Of a DNA stretch of 64,000 bases, positions 46,207 through 54,622 are shown piece after piece. Origin of the DNA: an uncultured Oscillospiraceae bacterium (GTDB lineage Bacteria; Bacillota; Clostridia; Oscillospirales; Acutalibacteraceae). The notes beneath the pieces were generated by a model. The model saw only the letters and a list, made by a program, of their open reading frames with translations, was not told the origin of the DNA and did not search any database. Numbering within the stretch: position 1 is the first letter of the stretch; every line of letters starts with the position of its first letter. The translations under genes were made by a program, and so were the position numbers. The stretch lies in NCBI GenBank assembly GCA_900541905.1, contig UQLQ01000001.1:62001-126000 (forward strand). Reading direction: 5' to 3'.

Positions 46207-46627
46207 TAATGCACAAAAAAGACTTTAGTTCGCATCTGGAAGACTTTCTTTTAATATTTGTTTACTCAATATGCAGAGCGATTTTTCTTAGACGATAACA
46301 ACCAGATAATAGCAACAAAACAAACATTGAAAGGAACATCTTTCAATGTTCAAATTTTGGCTATTATCAGAACGTTTTAACATTTATCTGTTAGAAATTG
46401 CGTAGCAATTTCTTTTATGTTATAACAACCTAGCAACAAATGCAAAATCACAGATTTTGATTGTTGACTAGAACGTTTTAGCGCTCCAACGTTAAAAATT
46501 ACTTTGTAATTTTTTCTATGCTATAACAACCTAGCAACAGCTGCAAAACTAAAGTTTTGGCTGTTGGCAAGAACGTTTTAGCATTTGTCAGTAAAAAATT
46601 GCAAAGCAATTTTTTTAATGCTATAAT
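46207..46627 (+). repeat. tandem array of structured ~100-127 bp repeats upstream of pyrC
   Basis: Three intact units (46294-46420, 46421-46521, 46522-46621) and one decayed unit before them. Each has TATAACAACC or GATAACAACC at the start, a hairpin of changing sequence, the conserved AGAACGTTTTARC (46369, 46470, 46570), and an AT-rich hairpin ending in T-runs. Stems differ between units but stay paired (TAACAT/ATGTTA against TAGCATT/AATGCTA; GAAATTGC/GCAATTTC against AAAAATTAC/GTAATTTTT). The array fills the whole gene-free gap between ydcF and pyrC. Confidence 0.85.
46599..46627 (+). promoter_or_regulatory. pyrC promoter formed by the end of the repeat array
   Basis: TTGCAA (46599-46604), 17 bp spacer, TATAAT (46622-46627) preceded by TGC (extended -10). 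The -35 lies within the AT-rich hairpin of the last repeat unit. Confidence 0.75.
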
Positions 46628-46661
46628 ATAAAAAACAGTGCAGAGAGGGAGCGTATAAAAT

Positions 46662-47939
46662 ATGGTGAAAATTTTAATTAAGAATGCTCATATATGTGAC
46701 CCTGCAACAAATATGGATTGCGAGGGAGACATTTTTTTAGTAGACGGTGTGATAGCTGACATTGGTACTAATCTGGAATACGAAACAGAAGTTACCATAG
46801 ACGCCAGTGGGTTAATTGCTGCTCCCGGTTTGGTAGATATGCATGTACATTTACGCGATCCGGGTCAGACCGAAAAGGAAGACATTATCAGTGGTTGTAA
46901 GGCAGCTGCTGCAGGTGGCGTTACCAGTGTACTGGCAATGCCAAACACAAATCCAACAGTAGATAATGTAGAAACAGTGCAGTATATTTTAAATAAAGCA
47001 AAAGATGCAGATGCCCATGTATATGTATCGGCCGCTATTACAAAAGGATTGCAAAGCGATGTGCTTTGCAACTTAGCAGCTTTAAAAGAGGCTGGTGCGA
47101 TTGCCTTAAGCGATGACGGAAGACCTGTGATTAATACAGAATTTATGGCTGAGGCTATGCAGGCTGCGCCAAAGCTTGGTATGACGGTTGTGTCTCACTG
47201 TGAAGATTTGTATTTGGCAAAAGGCGGTATTATTCATGGCGGAAAAGTAGCAGAGGCATTGGGCGTAAAAGGAATTCCTGCTGCTGCGGAAGACTGTGGA
47301 ACAGCCAGAGAAATCGCGTTGGCCGCAGCTTACAATGTTCCGATTCATATTTGTCATGTAAGTACTGCCACTTCCATTGCGTTAATACGCGACGCAAAAG
47401 CAAGAGGTGTGGCAGTAACGGCAGAAACGGCTCCTCATTACTTTAGCTTGACAGAAGAAGAGCTACTCAAACGTGATGCCGATTACAGAATGAATCCTCC
47501 TTTAAGAACGGAAGCGGATCGATTGGCAGTAATCGAAGCATTAAAAGACGGCACATTGGATGCAATTGCTACGGACCATGCGCCACATACACCAACAGAA
47601 AAGGCTGATTTTGAAAAAGCGCCAAATGGAGCTATTGGTATGGAAACATCTTTGTCAGCAGGTATTACAGCTTTGGTCAAACAGGGACATTGCACTATGT
47701 TGCAGCTGATTGAAAAGATGTCAACAAAACCGGCACAACTATTGGGTATTCCGGCAGGCACTTTAAAGAAAGGAAGCCCTGCGGATGTGATTCTCATTGA
47801 CAAAGATGAAGAATGGACTGTTGATGTAGATAAATTACATGGTAAAAGCAAAAACTGTGTCTTTAAGAATAAACAGTTGATAGGAAAAGTAAAATTTACG
47901 GTGTGCGGCGGAAAAATTGTATTTAACGAATTGGATTAA
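46662..47939 (+). CDS. pyrC: dihydroorotase
   Basis: A 425-residue class I dihydroorotase, converting carbamoyl-aspartate to dihydroorotate in pyrimidine synthesis. The amidohydrolase metal site is complete: DMHVHLRDPGQTEKED near residue 58, ALSDDGRP near 148, SHCEDLYL near 178, ICHVSTATS near 230 and ATDHAPHTPTEK near 303. Ribosome site GAGGGAG is 10 bases from the ATG. It has its own promoter and a strong terminator, so it is a separate unit from pyrF-K-D. No pyrB or carAB lies in the window. Confidence 0.96.
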   Translation: MVKILIKNAHICDPATNMDCEGDIFLVDGVIADIGTNLEYETEVTIDASGLIAAPGLVDMHVHLRDPGQTEKEDIISGCKAAAAGGVTSVLAMPNTNPTVDNVETVQYILNKAKDADAHVYVSAAITKGLQSDVLCNLAALKEAGAIALSDDGRPVINTEFMAEAMQAAPKLGMTVVSHCEDLYLAKGGIIHGGKVAEALGVKGIPAAAEDCGTAREIALAAAYNVPIHICHVSTATSIALIRDAKARGVAVTAETAPHYFSLTEEELLKRDADYRMNPPLRTEADRLAVIEALKDGTLDAIATDHAPHTPTEKADFEKAPNGAIGMETSLSAGITALVKQGHCTMLQLIEKMSTKPAQLLGIPAGTLKKGSPADVILIDKDEEWTVDVDKLHGKSKNCVFKNKQLIGKVKFTVCGGKIVFNELD

Positions 47940-47944
47940 TTGAT

Positions 47945-47996
47945 ATAGTATTTGATGGTATGAAATCTGTTTCATACTTTCAAATACTATTTTTAT
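47945..47996 (+). terminator. intrinsic terminator after pyrC
   Basis: ATAGTATTTGA (47945-47955) pairs with TCAAATACTAT (47980-47990) and an inner TATGAAA/TTTCATA stem extends it; T residues follow. Confidence 0.85.
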
Positions 47997-48067
47997 GTAA
48001 GGAAAAATTACCGTTTATTATCCAATCAAATTACTTTAGAATCCTGTATGTTATTGTTTATAAAGTC

Positions 48068-48096
48068 TTTGCAAATATTGCGAATTTTGTTATAAT
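48068..48096 (+). promoter_or_regulatory. promoter of pyrF-pyrK-pyrD
   Basis: TTTGCA (48068-48073), 17 bp spacer, TATAAT (48091-48096), about 70 bases before pyrF. No PyrR-type leader is seen. Confidence 0.65.
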
Positions 48097-48169
48097 CATT
48101 TTATATAACTTTTATCGCATGAAATGAAATTGATATATTGCATATTATAAATTGTTCGGAGGAAACAAC

Positions 48170-49099
48170 ATGTCTTTAGACCGTTTAATCGAAAATATCA
48201 TCGAGAAACAAAATCCAACCGTAGCAGGGCTTGACCCAAAGCTTAGTTATATTCCAACCTATATCAAAGAAGCTTGTTTTGAAAAATATGGTCACACATT
48301 AGAAGGGGCGGCTGCCGCTTTATTTGAGTTTAACAAAGGATTAATAGATGCTTTGCATACCATTGTGCCTGCTGTAAAGCCACAGTGCGCTTATTATGAA
48401 ATGTATGGTTGGCAAGGAATGAAGGCTTTGCATGATACCATAGCCTATGCAAAAGAAAAGGGTATGTTTGTGGTAACAGACGGCAAACGAAATGATATTG
48501 GTACAACCATGGAAGCATATGCGGTTGCGCATCTGGGAGAAGTAGACGTGCAAGGTGAAAAAATTGTACCGTTTGCGGGAGATTCCCTCACAGTCAACGG
48601 ATATTTAGGCTCTGATGGTATTTTACCGTTGCTGGATATTTGCGATAAACAAGATAAAGGTATTTTTGTATTAGTGAAAACCTCTAACCCGTCCTCAGGA
48701 GAATTGCAGGATTTAAAGCTGGATTCCAATGAGAGTATTTATGAAACTATGGGACATATGTGTGAAGCATGGGGAGCAGAGCATATGGGTAAGTACGGTT
48801 ACAGTGCGGTCGGAGCAGTAGTTGGTGCAACTTATCCGGAACAGCTGAAAGAACTGCGCGAAAAATTGCCGCATACATTTTTCTTGGTACCGGGGTATGG
48901 AGCACAAGGCGGCGGTGCTGATGATGTAGCTCCCGGTTTTGACAGAAAAGGTCTTGGGGCCTTGATTAATTCTTCACGCGGCATTATGTGTGCATGGCAA
49001 AAGAATCAAGTTGCGGAAACGGATTATGCCAAAGCAGCAGCGGAAGAAGCAATACGCATGCGTGACGAGTTGATTGCCCGCATTGGAAAAATTGGTTGA
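48170..49099 (+). CDS. pyrF: orotidine-5'-phosphate decarboxylase, long (type 2) form
   Basis: A 309-residue enzyme decarboxylating OMP to UMP. The active-site motif DGKRNDIGTTMEAYA near residue 97 with the conserved Lys and Asp residues is present, and the phosphate-binding end VPGYGAQGG near 240 is clear. The length matches the long PyrF group rather than the 230-residue form. ATG 48170 is preceded by CGGAGGA at a normal distance; the in-frame codon at 48152 is not. pyrK follows after 29 bases. Confidence 0.95.
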   Translation: MSLDRLIENIIEKQNPTVAGLDPKLSYIPTYIKEACFEKYGHTLEGAAAALFEFNKGLIDALHTIVPAVKPQCAYYEMYGWQGMKALHDTIAYAKEKGMFVVTDGKRNDIGTTMEAYAVAHLGEVDVQGEKIVPFAGDSLTVNGYLGSDGILPLLDICDKQDKGIFVLVKTSNPSSGELQDLKLDSNESIYETMGHMCEAWGAEHMGKYGYSAVGAVVGATYPEQLKELREKLPHTFFLVPGYGAQGGGADDVAPGFDRKGLGALINSSRGIMCAWQKNQVAETDYAKAAAEEAIRMRDELIARIGKIG

Positions 49100-49128
49100 T
49101 TCCTGTTCACGGAAAAATGGAGGATGTT

Positions 49129-49893
49129 ATGAAATTTGATGTAAAAACATGCAGAATTATAAGCAAACAAAAAATAGCAACGGACACGTATGATTTTACT
49201 TTGTTTGCAGGTGAGCTTGCACAAATTGCACAGCCGGGTCAATTTGTACATATTCAGGTGCCGGGAAAAACACTGCGCAGGCCCATTTCCATTTGTGATG
49301 TCAATAAAGAAAATAATACCTTGCGCATTGTATTTCAAATTCGCGGAGAAGGTACGGAAATTCTTTCTCAATTGAAAACAGATGACACCATGAATCTATT
49401 GGCACCTTTGGGTCATGGTTATGAAATTGGGGATACAAAGAAAAAAGTATTGTTGGTAGGCGGCGGTATTGGCGTGCCTCCGTTGTTGTACTTGGCAAAA
49501 CAATATGGAAAAAATGCAACGGTCGTAATCGGTTTTCGCAGCAAAGAATTCGTGATTTTGGAACAGGATTTTATAAAAGCAGGCTGTAACGTAATTGTAG
49601 TAACAGATGACGGTACCTATGGTCATCACGGTTTGGTAACGGACTGTATTGGTGACATTGTATTTGAAGAAATGTTTGCTTGCGGTCCAATGCCGATGCT
49701 GAAAGCACTGGCACATGTTGCGGATGAGCGTAATGTACCGTTCCAAGTATCTTTGGAAGAAAGAATGGCGTGCGGTGTAGGTGCTTGCCTTGGTTGTGCC
49801 TGCAAAACCAAAAGAGAAGAAAAACAAGATGAAACATACAGCCATGTATGTAAAGACGGACCAGTTTTTGATTATAAAAAGATTGTATTTTAA
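49129..49893 (+). CDS. pyrK: dihydroorotate dehydrogenase electron transfer subunit
   Basis: A 254-residue FAD and [2Fe-2S] protein that lets PyrD class 1B use NAD+. FAD site RRPISICDVNKENNTL near 55, NAD site LLVGGGIGVPPLLYLAK near 108, and C-terminal cluster motif CGVGACLGCACKT plus a last Cys near 240. GGAGG is 5 bases before ATG 49129. It is followed by pyrD at 32 bases, as expected for the heterotetramer. Confidence 0.95.
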   Translation: MKFDVKTCRIISKQKIATDTYDFTLFAGELAQIAQPGQFVHIQVPGKTLRRPISICDVNKENNTLRIVFQIRGEGTEILSQLKTDDTMNLLAPLGHGYEIGDTKKKVLLVGGGIGVPPLLYLAKQYGKNATVVIGFRSKEFVILEQDFIKAGCNVIVVTDDGTYGHHGLVTDCIGDIVFEEMFACGPMPMLKALAHVADERNVPFQVSLEERMACGVGACLGCACKTKREEKQDETYSHVCKDGPVFDYKKIVF

Positions 49894-49925
49894 CAAAACA
49901 AGGAATAGAAAAGGTGGTTTTAAGT

Positions 49926-50843
49926 ATGGCTGATTTACGTGTAACAGTTGCAGGTGTCGATTTTTCCAACCCATTGATTGCAGCATCAGGTACATTTGGT
50001 TTTGGAAGAGAATATAATGAGTTTTATCCGCTTTCCACATTAGGCGGAATTTCAAGTAAGGGTATTACCCTGAAAGAGCGTTTGGGCAATCCTCCGCCGA
50101 GAATTGCAGAAGCCCCGGGTTGCATGCTCAATGCAATCGGTCTGCAAAATCCAGGAGTAGACTATTTTATTGAACATGATTTGCCTTGGTTGAAAGAACA
50201 AGGTACCGTAGTCATTGCCAATATTGCGGGAAATACTCCCGAAGAATACTGCGCTATGGCAGAAAAATTATCCGATACCAACGTAGATATGTTGGAAATG
50301 AATATCTCCTGTCCGAATGTAAAGGAAGGCGGTGTTCAATTTGGCACTTCCTGTATGGGAGTAGAGCAAATTACCGCAGCAGTACGCAAACATTGTACAA
50401 AACCTCTTATGGTAAAATTATCTCCAAATGTAACGGATATTGGTGACATTGCCGCATCTGCCGAAGCAGGCGGTGCAGATGCGATTTCCATGATTAATAC
50501 CTTAACAGGTATGAGAATTGATATTCAAACCCGTCGCCCTATTATTCGCAATAATACAGGGGGTGTATCAGGTCCTGCATTATTGCCCATTGCTGTTCGT
50601 ATGATTTGGCAGGCATATAATCGTGTGAAAATTCCGATTGTAGGTATGGGCGGTGTATCCAATTGGAAAGATGCCGTTGAATTGATGTTGGCAGGTTCTA
50701 CTGCTTTGCAGATTGGTACTGCATTCTTTACCAATCCATATGCGCCTGTGGAAATTGTAGAAGGACTAAACAAATATTTAGATGAGCATGGAATTGCATC
50801 CGTAACAGAATTGACCGGCAAAATGATTCCTTGGGGAGAATAA
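49926..50843 (+). CDS. pyrD: dihydroorotate dehydrogenase, class 1B catalytic subunit
   Basis: A 305-residue FMN TIM-barrel enzyme making orotate from dihydroorotate. NPLIAASGTFGFGREY near residue 16, MNISCPNVKEGG near 125 (the segment expected to carry the active-site Cys), MVKLSPNVTDI near 160 and the phosphate-binding GMGGVSNWKDAVELMLAGST near 245 are seen. AAGGTGG is 8 bases before ATG 49926. It pairs with the upstream pyrK product. Confidence 0.96.
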   Translation: MADLRVTVAGVDFSNPLIAASGTFGFGREYNEFYPLSTLGGISSKGITLKERLGNPPPRIAEAPGCMLNAIGLQNPGVDYFIEHDLPWLKEQGTVVIANIAGNTPEEYCAMAEKLSDTNVDMLEMNISCPNVKEGGVQFGTSCMGVEQITAAVRKHCTKPLMVKLSPNVTDIGDIAASAEAGGADAISMINTLTGMRIDIQTRRPIIRNNTGGVSGPALLPIAVRMIWQAYNRVKIPIVGMGGVSNWKDAVELMLAGSTALQIGTAFFTNPYAPVEIVEGLNKYLDEHGIASVTELTGKMIPWGE

Positions 50844-50849
50844 ATTGAT

Positions 50850-51545
50850 ATGACTCGTATTATTTTAATTCGTCATTGCGAGGCGGAAGGAAATATCAAA
50901 CGTGTATTTCAAGGACATACAGATGCCGACATCAGTGAAAATGGAAGAAAGCAGTTGGACTTGCTGAGACTGCGCTGCCGTAATATGCAGATAGACGCCA
51001 TTTATTCCAGTCCGTTAAAACGGGCCTATCAAACAGCGGAAGCAATTAACAGCTTTCGTAATTTAACGGTTCAAATTCATGAAGATTTAATTGAAATTAA
51101 CGGCGGGGATTGGGAAGGTCATTATTGGAGAGACCTTCCCGGATTGTTCCCTGAAGATACAGTGTTATGGAATACAAGGCCATATGATTTTGCTCCGAAG
51201 AACGGGGAACCTATGCGTCATGTATATGAGCGCATGAAACATGCGGTATTGGAAATTGTAGAGAAGAATCAAGGAAAACAGATTTGTATAACTTCTCATG
51301 GCTGTGCCATTCGTAATTTTCTGTGCTGGGCAATGGGAAAGCCGATTGAGCAAATCAATGAGGTAGACTGGTGTGATAATACTGCTGTCAGTATCATTGA
51401 TTTTGATGATGCATTTGAGCCTACCGTGGTACTAGCCAATGATGCTTCCCATTTATCGGGAGAAACATCTACTTTTTCAAAACAAACGTGGTGGAAACCG
51501 GAAAATCGTATCAAAACAGAATGGGATGAGGAGATGTTTCAATGA
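50850..51545 (+). CDS. histidine phosphatase family protein
   Basis: A 231-residue member of the phosphoglycerate mutase-like branch of histidine phosphatases. LIRHCEAEGNIKRVFQGHTDADISENGRKQ carries the phosphohistidine motif, with RHC instead of the usual RHG; the second catalytic His is in ITSHGCAIRNFL near 150. Substrate specificity cannot be inferred. It starts 6 bases after pyrD, probably in the same transcript, and overlaps ruvX by four bases. Its ribosome site (GGGGAG) lies 11 bases upstream. Confidence 0.85.
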   Translation: MTRIILIRHCEAEGNIKRVFQGHTDADISENGRKQLDLLRLRCRNMQIDAIYSSPLKRAYQTAEAINSFRNLTVQIHEDLIEINGGDWEGHYWRDLPGLFPEDTVLWNTRPYDFAPKNGEPMRHVYERMKHAVLEIVEKNQGKQICITSHGCAIRNFLCWAMGKPIEQINEVDWCDNTAVSIIDFDDAFEPTVVLANDASHLSGETSTFSKQTWWKPENRIKTEWDEEMFQ

Positions 51546-51970
51546 AAATCATGGCAGTTGATTTGGGCAAAGCGCGTACCGGAATTGCTATTTGTGATGA
51601 AAGTGAAATGCTGGCTTCTCCTGTGGCTGTAATACATGAACACAATGAGGAACGTCTGTTGGAAAAGATATCCCAAATTATTTCTGAGCAACACCCCAAA
51701 TTGCTTGTAGTGGGTCTGCCCCGAAATATGGATGGCAGTGAAGGGGAGAGCGCACAGCGCTGCCGTAGTTTTGCAGAAAAACTGCAAAATAAGACGCAGT
51801 TGCCTGTAACCTTACGGGATGAAAGAGGTACGACCATTACCGCACATGGTTATTTAAACTCCACAGATACACGTGGCAAGAAAAGAAAAGCGGTGGTAGA
51901 TGCCGTAGCAGCCACCATTATATTGCAAGACTATTTGGATTTTCGCAGAAATCATAAAAATTCCTTGTAG
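51542..51970 (+). CDS. ruvX: Holliday junction resolvase-like RuvX/YqgF
   Basis: A 142-residue RNase H-fold nuclease family protein, thought to act in Holliday junction resolution and pre-16S rRNA processing. KIMAVDLGKARTGIAICDE at the start, VVGLPRNMDGSEGE near 57 and LRDERGTTITAHGYL near 96 are diagnostic. The start overlaps the phosphatase stop (ATGA). It ends the pyrF transcript at a strong terminator. Confidence 0.94.
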   Translation: MKIMAVDLGKARTGIAICDESEMLASPVAVIHEHNEERLLEKISQIISEQHPKLLVVGLPRNMDGSEGESAQRCRSFAEKLQNKTQLPVTLRDERGTTITAHGYLNSTDTRGKKRKAVVDAVAATIILQDYLDFRRNHKNSL

Positions 51971-51980
51971 CAGGAAAAAC

Positions 51981-52022
51981 AAAATACCCATCTGCTTTCT
52001 GAAAAGAGCAGATGGGTATTTT
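51981..52022. terminator. bidirectional terminator after ruvX
   Basis: AAAATACCCATCTGCT (51981-51996) pairs with AGCAGATGGGTATTTT (52007-52022), 16 bp. It overlaps the stop codon of the convergent membrane-protein gene and can serve both strands. Confidence 0.9.
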
Positions 52023-52350
52023 ATTTTCTCTTTGTTCCAAATAAACTTCCGTTGTATTTTATGGTACAAACAATCATCCATACAATACCGACTATGATAA
52101 ACGGTATCACAGTATAGTATCCCAATGGCATATAGATTAGGTTCAAATAAGGCATCATCAGTATACCAATGCCAAGGATAAAGTTTCCTATTCCCATCTT
52201 TTGGGTATAGGGCTTTTTGTCTTCCTCACTTACATTTTGATAATGGTAGGAATGCAAAAGCTGAATTTGACCTTTGCAGCCAATCAGATAAGCAAAAACA
52301 ATCAGCAGAATCCCCAGCAGAGTTTCTATTATGATTTCAGTTATTTCCAT
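52021..52350 (-). CDS. DUF3784-like small membrane protein
   Basis: A 109-residue protein with three membrane helices and a short loop between the first and second (CKGQIQLLHSYHYQNVSEEDKKPYTQK), the pattern of DUF3784 proteins of Firmicutes. The function is unknown. ATG 52350 follows GGAGG by 6 bases; the longer frame to 52386 has no ribosome site. It lies 77 bp downstream of the acetyltransferase gene on the same strand. Confidence 0.7.
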   Translation of the reverse strand: MEITEIIIETLLGILLIVFAYLIGCKGQIQLLHSYHYQNVSEEDKKPYTQKMGIGNFILGIGILMMPYLNLIYMPLGYYTVIPFIIVGIVWMIVCTIKYNGSLFGTKRK

Positions 52351-52427
52351 ACTGCGCCTCCAAATGAAACGATGATCCATAGACATGGAAGTAATTTATA
52401 TAAAAGTTTTTATAGAAACATAGAACA

Positions 52428-53060
52428 TTATTTTATCAGCTGTTCTATGCTGCCGGATTGTATGGCAGGAATATGCTTCTGTATTTTTTCTTTTGACCAA
52501 TCCCACCATCGAATTTGAAGTAAAGTTTCTATTGTTTTCTCAGAAAAACGTTTTTTGATTGGCTTTGCAGGTACTCCTCCTACAATGGTATAGGGTGGTA
52601 TGTCTTTTGTGACAAGAGCGCGTGCTCCAATTACAGCACCATCACCAATTGTAACACCTGCCATAATGACAGCTTCAAATCCAATCCATACATCATTTCC
52701 AATGACAATATCACCTTTATTGTTCCAAGACTTTGTTACATCACATGGGTTTTGATTCCATTCCTCGAAAAATAGTGGAAAGGGATAAGTGGATAAAGAC
52801 ATTAAGGAATGGTTGGCACTGTTGAATAAAAATCTTGTACCGCATGCGATAGAGCAAAATTTTCCTATGATGAGTTTATCGTGATTGATTGGATAATGAT
52901 ATGGTACGTTATTTTGTTCAAATAATGTAGGGTCTTTTCTGAAGTCGTGATACATCGTGTAATCACCGATGATAATATTTGGATTGGTAATTACTTGATT
53001 TAAATAAACCGTATGGTTATCTCCTGAGCGCGGATATATTTGTTTTGCCGGAGTCATCAT
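52428..53060 (-). CDS. Vat/CatB-like hexapeptide-repeat O-acetyltransferase
   Basis: A 210-residue left-handed beta-helix acetyltransferase. [32 protein letters not shown] (the active-site His in NSANH near residue 83), [31 protein letters not shown] and the [14 protein letters not shown] end match xenobiotic acetyltransferases such as virginiamycin acetyltransferase and CatB. Those acetylate streptogramin A or chloramphenicol; similar proteins also act on other alcohols, so resistance is not proven. The ribosome site AGGAG lies inside a small hairpin loop (53062-53078), and an overlapping upstream frame precedes it. Confidence 0.88.
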   Translation of the reverse strand: MMTPAKQIYPRSGDNHTVYLNQVITNPNIIIGDYTMYHDFRKDPTLFEQNNVPYHYPINHDKLIIGKFCSIACGTRFLFNSANHSLMSLSTYPFPLFFEEWNQNPCDVTKSWNNKGDIVIGNDVWIGFEAVIMAGVTIGDGAVIGARALVTKDIPPYTIVGGVPAKPIKKRFSEKTIETLLQIRWWDWSKEKIQKHIPAIQSGSIEQLIK

Positions 53061-53124
53061 TTACAGCCTCCTGCTGTATATTATATTCGAAAATGATTCC
53101 GGCTTTTACAATGCAGCGTTTCAT
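53017..53124 (-). CDS. candidate 35-residue leader peptide for the acetyltransferase
   Basis: An ATG at 53124 stands 6 bases after AAGAGGTG, a better ribosome site than that of most genes here. The frame runs 35 codons (starting [15 protein letters not shown]) and ends at 53017, overlapping the first 44 bases of the acetyltransferase gene in another frame. Translating ribosomes would unfold the hairpin that holds the acetyltransferase ribosome site, as in leader-peptide control of cat and erm genes. Expression is inference. Confidence 0.45.
   Translation of the reverse strand: MKRCIVKAGIIFEYNIQQEAVNDDSGKTNISALRR
53062..53078 (-). promoter_or_regulatory. ribosome-site hairpin of the acetyltransferase gene
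   Basis: On the minus strand TACAGC and GCTGTA form a 6 bp stem enclosing AGGAG, the ribosome site, as a 5-base loop directly before the start codon. Confidence 0.5.
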
Positions 53125-53162
53125 GCCATACACCTCTTAGCTTTGCTGTGTTTTCTATCTGT

Positions 53163-53191
53163 ATCATAAATCTCTTATTCTGTTTTGTCAA
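53163..53191 (-). promoter_or_regulatory. promoter of the acetyltransferase gene
   Basis: On the minus strand TTGACA (53186-53191), 17 bp spacer, TATGAT (53163-53168). Confidence 0.7.
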
Positions 53192-53216
53192 TGTGTTGAG
53201 ATACATGATATAGAAC

Positions 53217-53266
53217 AAAAACACTTCTTCTGACCAATATGGAGATACGTCAGAAAAAGTGTTTTT
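53217..53266 (-). terminator. terminator of the Crp-ABC operon
   Basis: A long stem (53217-53234 with 53249-53266, one mismatch) ending in T residues on the minus strand, 20 bases after the ATPase gene. Confidence 0.8.
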
Positions 53267-53286
53267 GTGAAGTGATATTAAAATAT

Positions 53287-53859
53287 TTAAAGTTCAATTT
53301 TATAAACAGCATCCAGCATTTCAGCTTCTGTTAGATCATGCGTTACAAGAATAACGGTTTTTCCCTGACTGCGCTGTTTTACATCAGACATCACCAATTC
53401 CTTTGTTTCTGCATCCAAACCTTTGAAAGGTTCGTCTAAAAATAAAATGTCATAATCAGCAAGCAATGCACGCAAGATTGCCACTCTTCTTTTCATTCCG
53501 CCTGAGAATTCTGAAATAGGGCAATGTGCATATTCTGCCAGGCCTACTTTATTTAATGCCTCTGCAATTGTTTCGTTTTGCAATTGAGGAGATGCCAGTT
53601 TAATGTTGGACAATGCGCTTAAATTTTCGCATAATCTGTCTTCTTGAAAAACTGCACTTTGTTTAAGACCGCTGAAATCTGAAAACTCACCGCTGTCAGC
53701 TGTTTCAAGTCCCATTAAAATACGCAAAAGCGTTGTCTTTCCTTTTCCGGATGGCGCGGTTAACAGTGTTACTTGCCCTATAGGAATGTTCGCACTGAAA
53801 TCTTTCAGAACGATATGTTCGCCAAACGATTTGGATAAATGATTGATTGTAAGTGCCAT
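53287..53859 (-). CDS. ABC importer ATPase of the accessory island
   Basis: A 190-residue compact ATPase, shorter than usual (about 240). Walker A is APSGKGKTT near residue 34, Q-loop VFQEDRLCENL, signature FSGGMKRRV near 117, Walker B ILFLDEPFKGLDAE, switch VTHDLTEAEM. It resembles NitT/TauT-type subunits. The C-terminal part after the switch region is truncated relative to SsuB. ATG 53859 follows AAAGGAT; the longer start at 53874 overlaps the permease more. It lies immediately after the permease gene in the minus-strand operon. Confidence 0.88.
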   Translation of the reverse strand: MALTINHLSKSFGEHIVLKDFSANIPIGQVTLLTAPSGKGKTTLLRILMGLETADSGEFSDFSGLKQSAVFQEDRLCENLSALSNIKLASPQLQNETIAEALNKVGLAEYAHCPISEFSGGMKRRVAILRALLADYDILFLDEPFKGLDAETKELVMSDVKQRSQGKTVILVTHDLTEAEMLDAVYKIEL

Positions 53860-53860
53860 C

Positions 53861-54622
53861 TTATATCCTTTCAAGCCTTTTTATGCCTTTGTCCAGAAAA
53901 TAAATAAATAATTTTTCAAAAATAAGGCTGATTAAAATAATGACTACCGTCCAAGCAAATAAATCAGGAGTATCCAGATAAATTTTTGCGTTATATAAAT
54001 TTTCTCCAATAGAATTTTTTGGAATTCCAATGACTTCTGCGGCTACGCCCGACTTCCAGCATAATCCAAGAGAAATGCTGCAGGCAGCGCGGAAAAAGGG
54101 CATAATCTGAGAAATATAAATGTAACGAATTTTTCTCATAGGAGAAATGCGGAATACTTGTGCCATCTCCAATAATTGTTTGTCGCATGATGAAATACCA
54201 TCTTTGATATTGGTATAAATCACAGGCAAAACAATCAAAAAGGAAATAATAATGGATAAGTTTTTGGAAGAAACCCAAATTAGAATCAGTATGACAAAGG
54301 ACGCTACGGGAACTGCCTTAACAGTCAGCATAAATGGAGCCAAGAATTGCTCCACATATTTGAATTTAGCGGAAAGAGCTGCCAAAAGAATTCCGGCAAT
54401 GCAGGCAGCTAAAAAGCCGCCGATAATCCTTAACAGAGAAAATGTAATGGATAACCAGAATTCTCCGGTACAGGCCAGCTCAAACAATCTTTGGAATGCA
54501 GTAACAGGAGAAACCAACAGGATGTTCTGTCCGATGATTAAGGCACAAATTTGCCATATGATAAGCCATACGGCAACAGACCATAATTTAATTTTTCCCG
54601 GGCGCTTGTTTTTTTTAGGCAT
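53861..54622 (-). CDS. ABC importer permease of the accessory island
   Basis: A 253-residue protein with six or so helices of the SsuC/TauC binding-protein-dependent permease family. The cytoplasmic coupling loop is near residues 150-175 (the EMAQVFRISPMRKIRYIYI region), in place of the canonical EAA motif. It starts 8 bases inside the end of the lipoprotein gene, so translation is coupled. The substrate is unknown. Confidence 0.88.
   Translation of the reverse strand: MPKKNKRPGKIKLWSVAVWLIIWQICALIIGQNILLVSPVTAFQRLFELACTGEFWLSITFSLLRIIGGFLAACIAGILLAALSAKFKYVEQFLAPFMLTVKAVPVASFVILILIWVSSKNLSIIISFLIVLPVIYTNIKDGISSCDKQLLEMAQVFRISPMRKIRYIYISQIMPFFRAACSISLGLCWKSGVAAEVIGIPKNSIGENLYNAKIYLDTPDLFAWTVVIILISLIFEKLFIYFLDKGIKRLERI

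Noticed and set aside
46207..46627. CRISPR array or PyrR attenuator before pyrC
   Set aside because: Units are about 100 bp with no short identical repeats and unique spacers, and no cas genes are present. The PyrR-binding loop and antiterminator arrangement are not seen.
49396..50055. 219-codon frame on the minus strand
   Set aside because: It is antisense to pyrK and the start of pyrD, rich in Phe, Tyr, His and Cys as expected for a reversed reading of a real gene.
52428..53060. Firm call of streptogramin or chloramphenicol resistance
   Set aside because: The fold and motifs fit the xenobiotic acetyltransferases, but sequence alone does not separate drug-modifying enzymes from general O-acetyltransferases.
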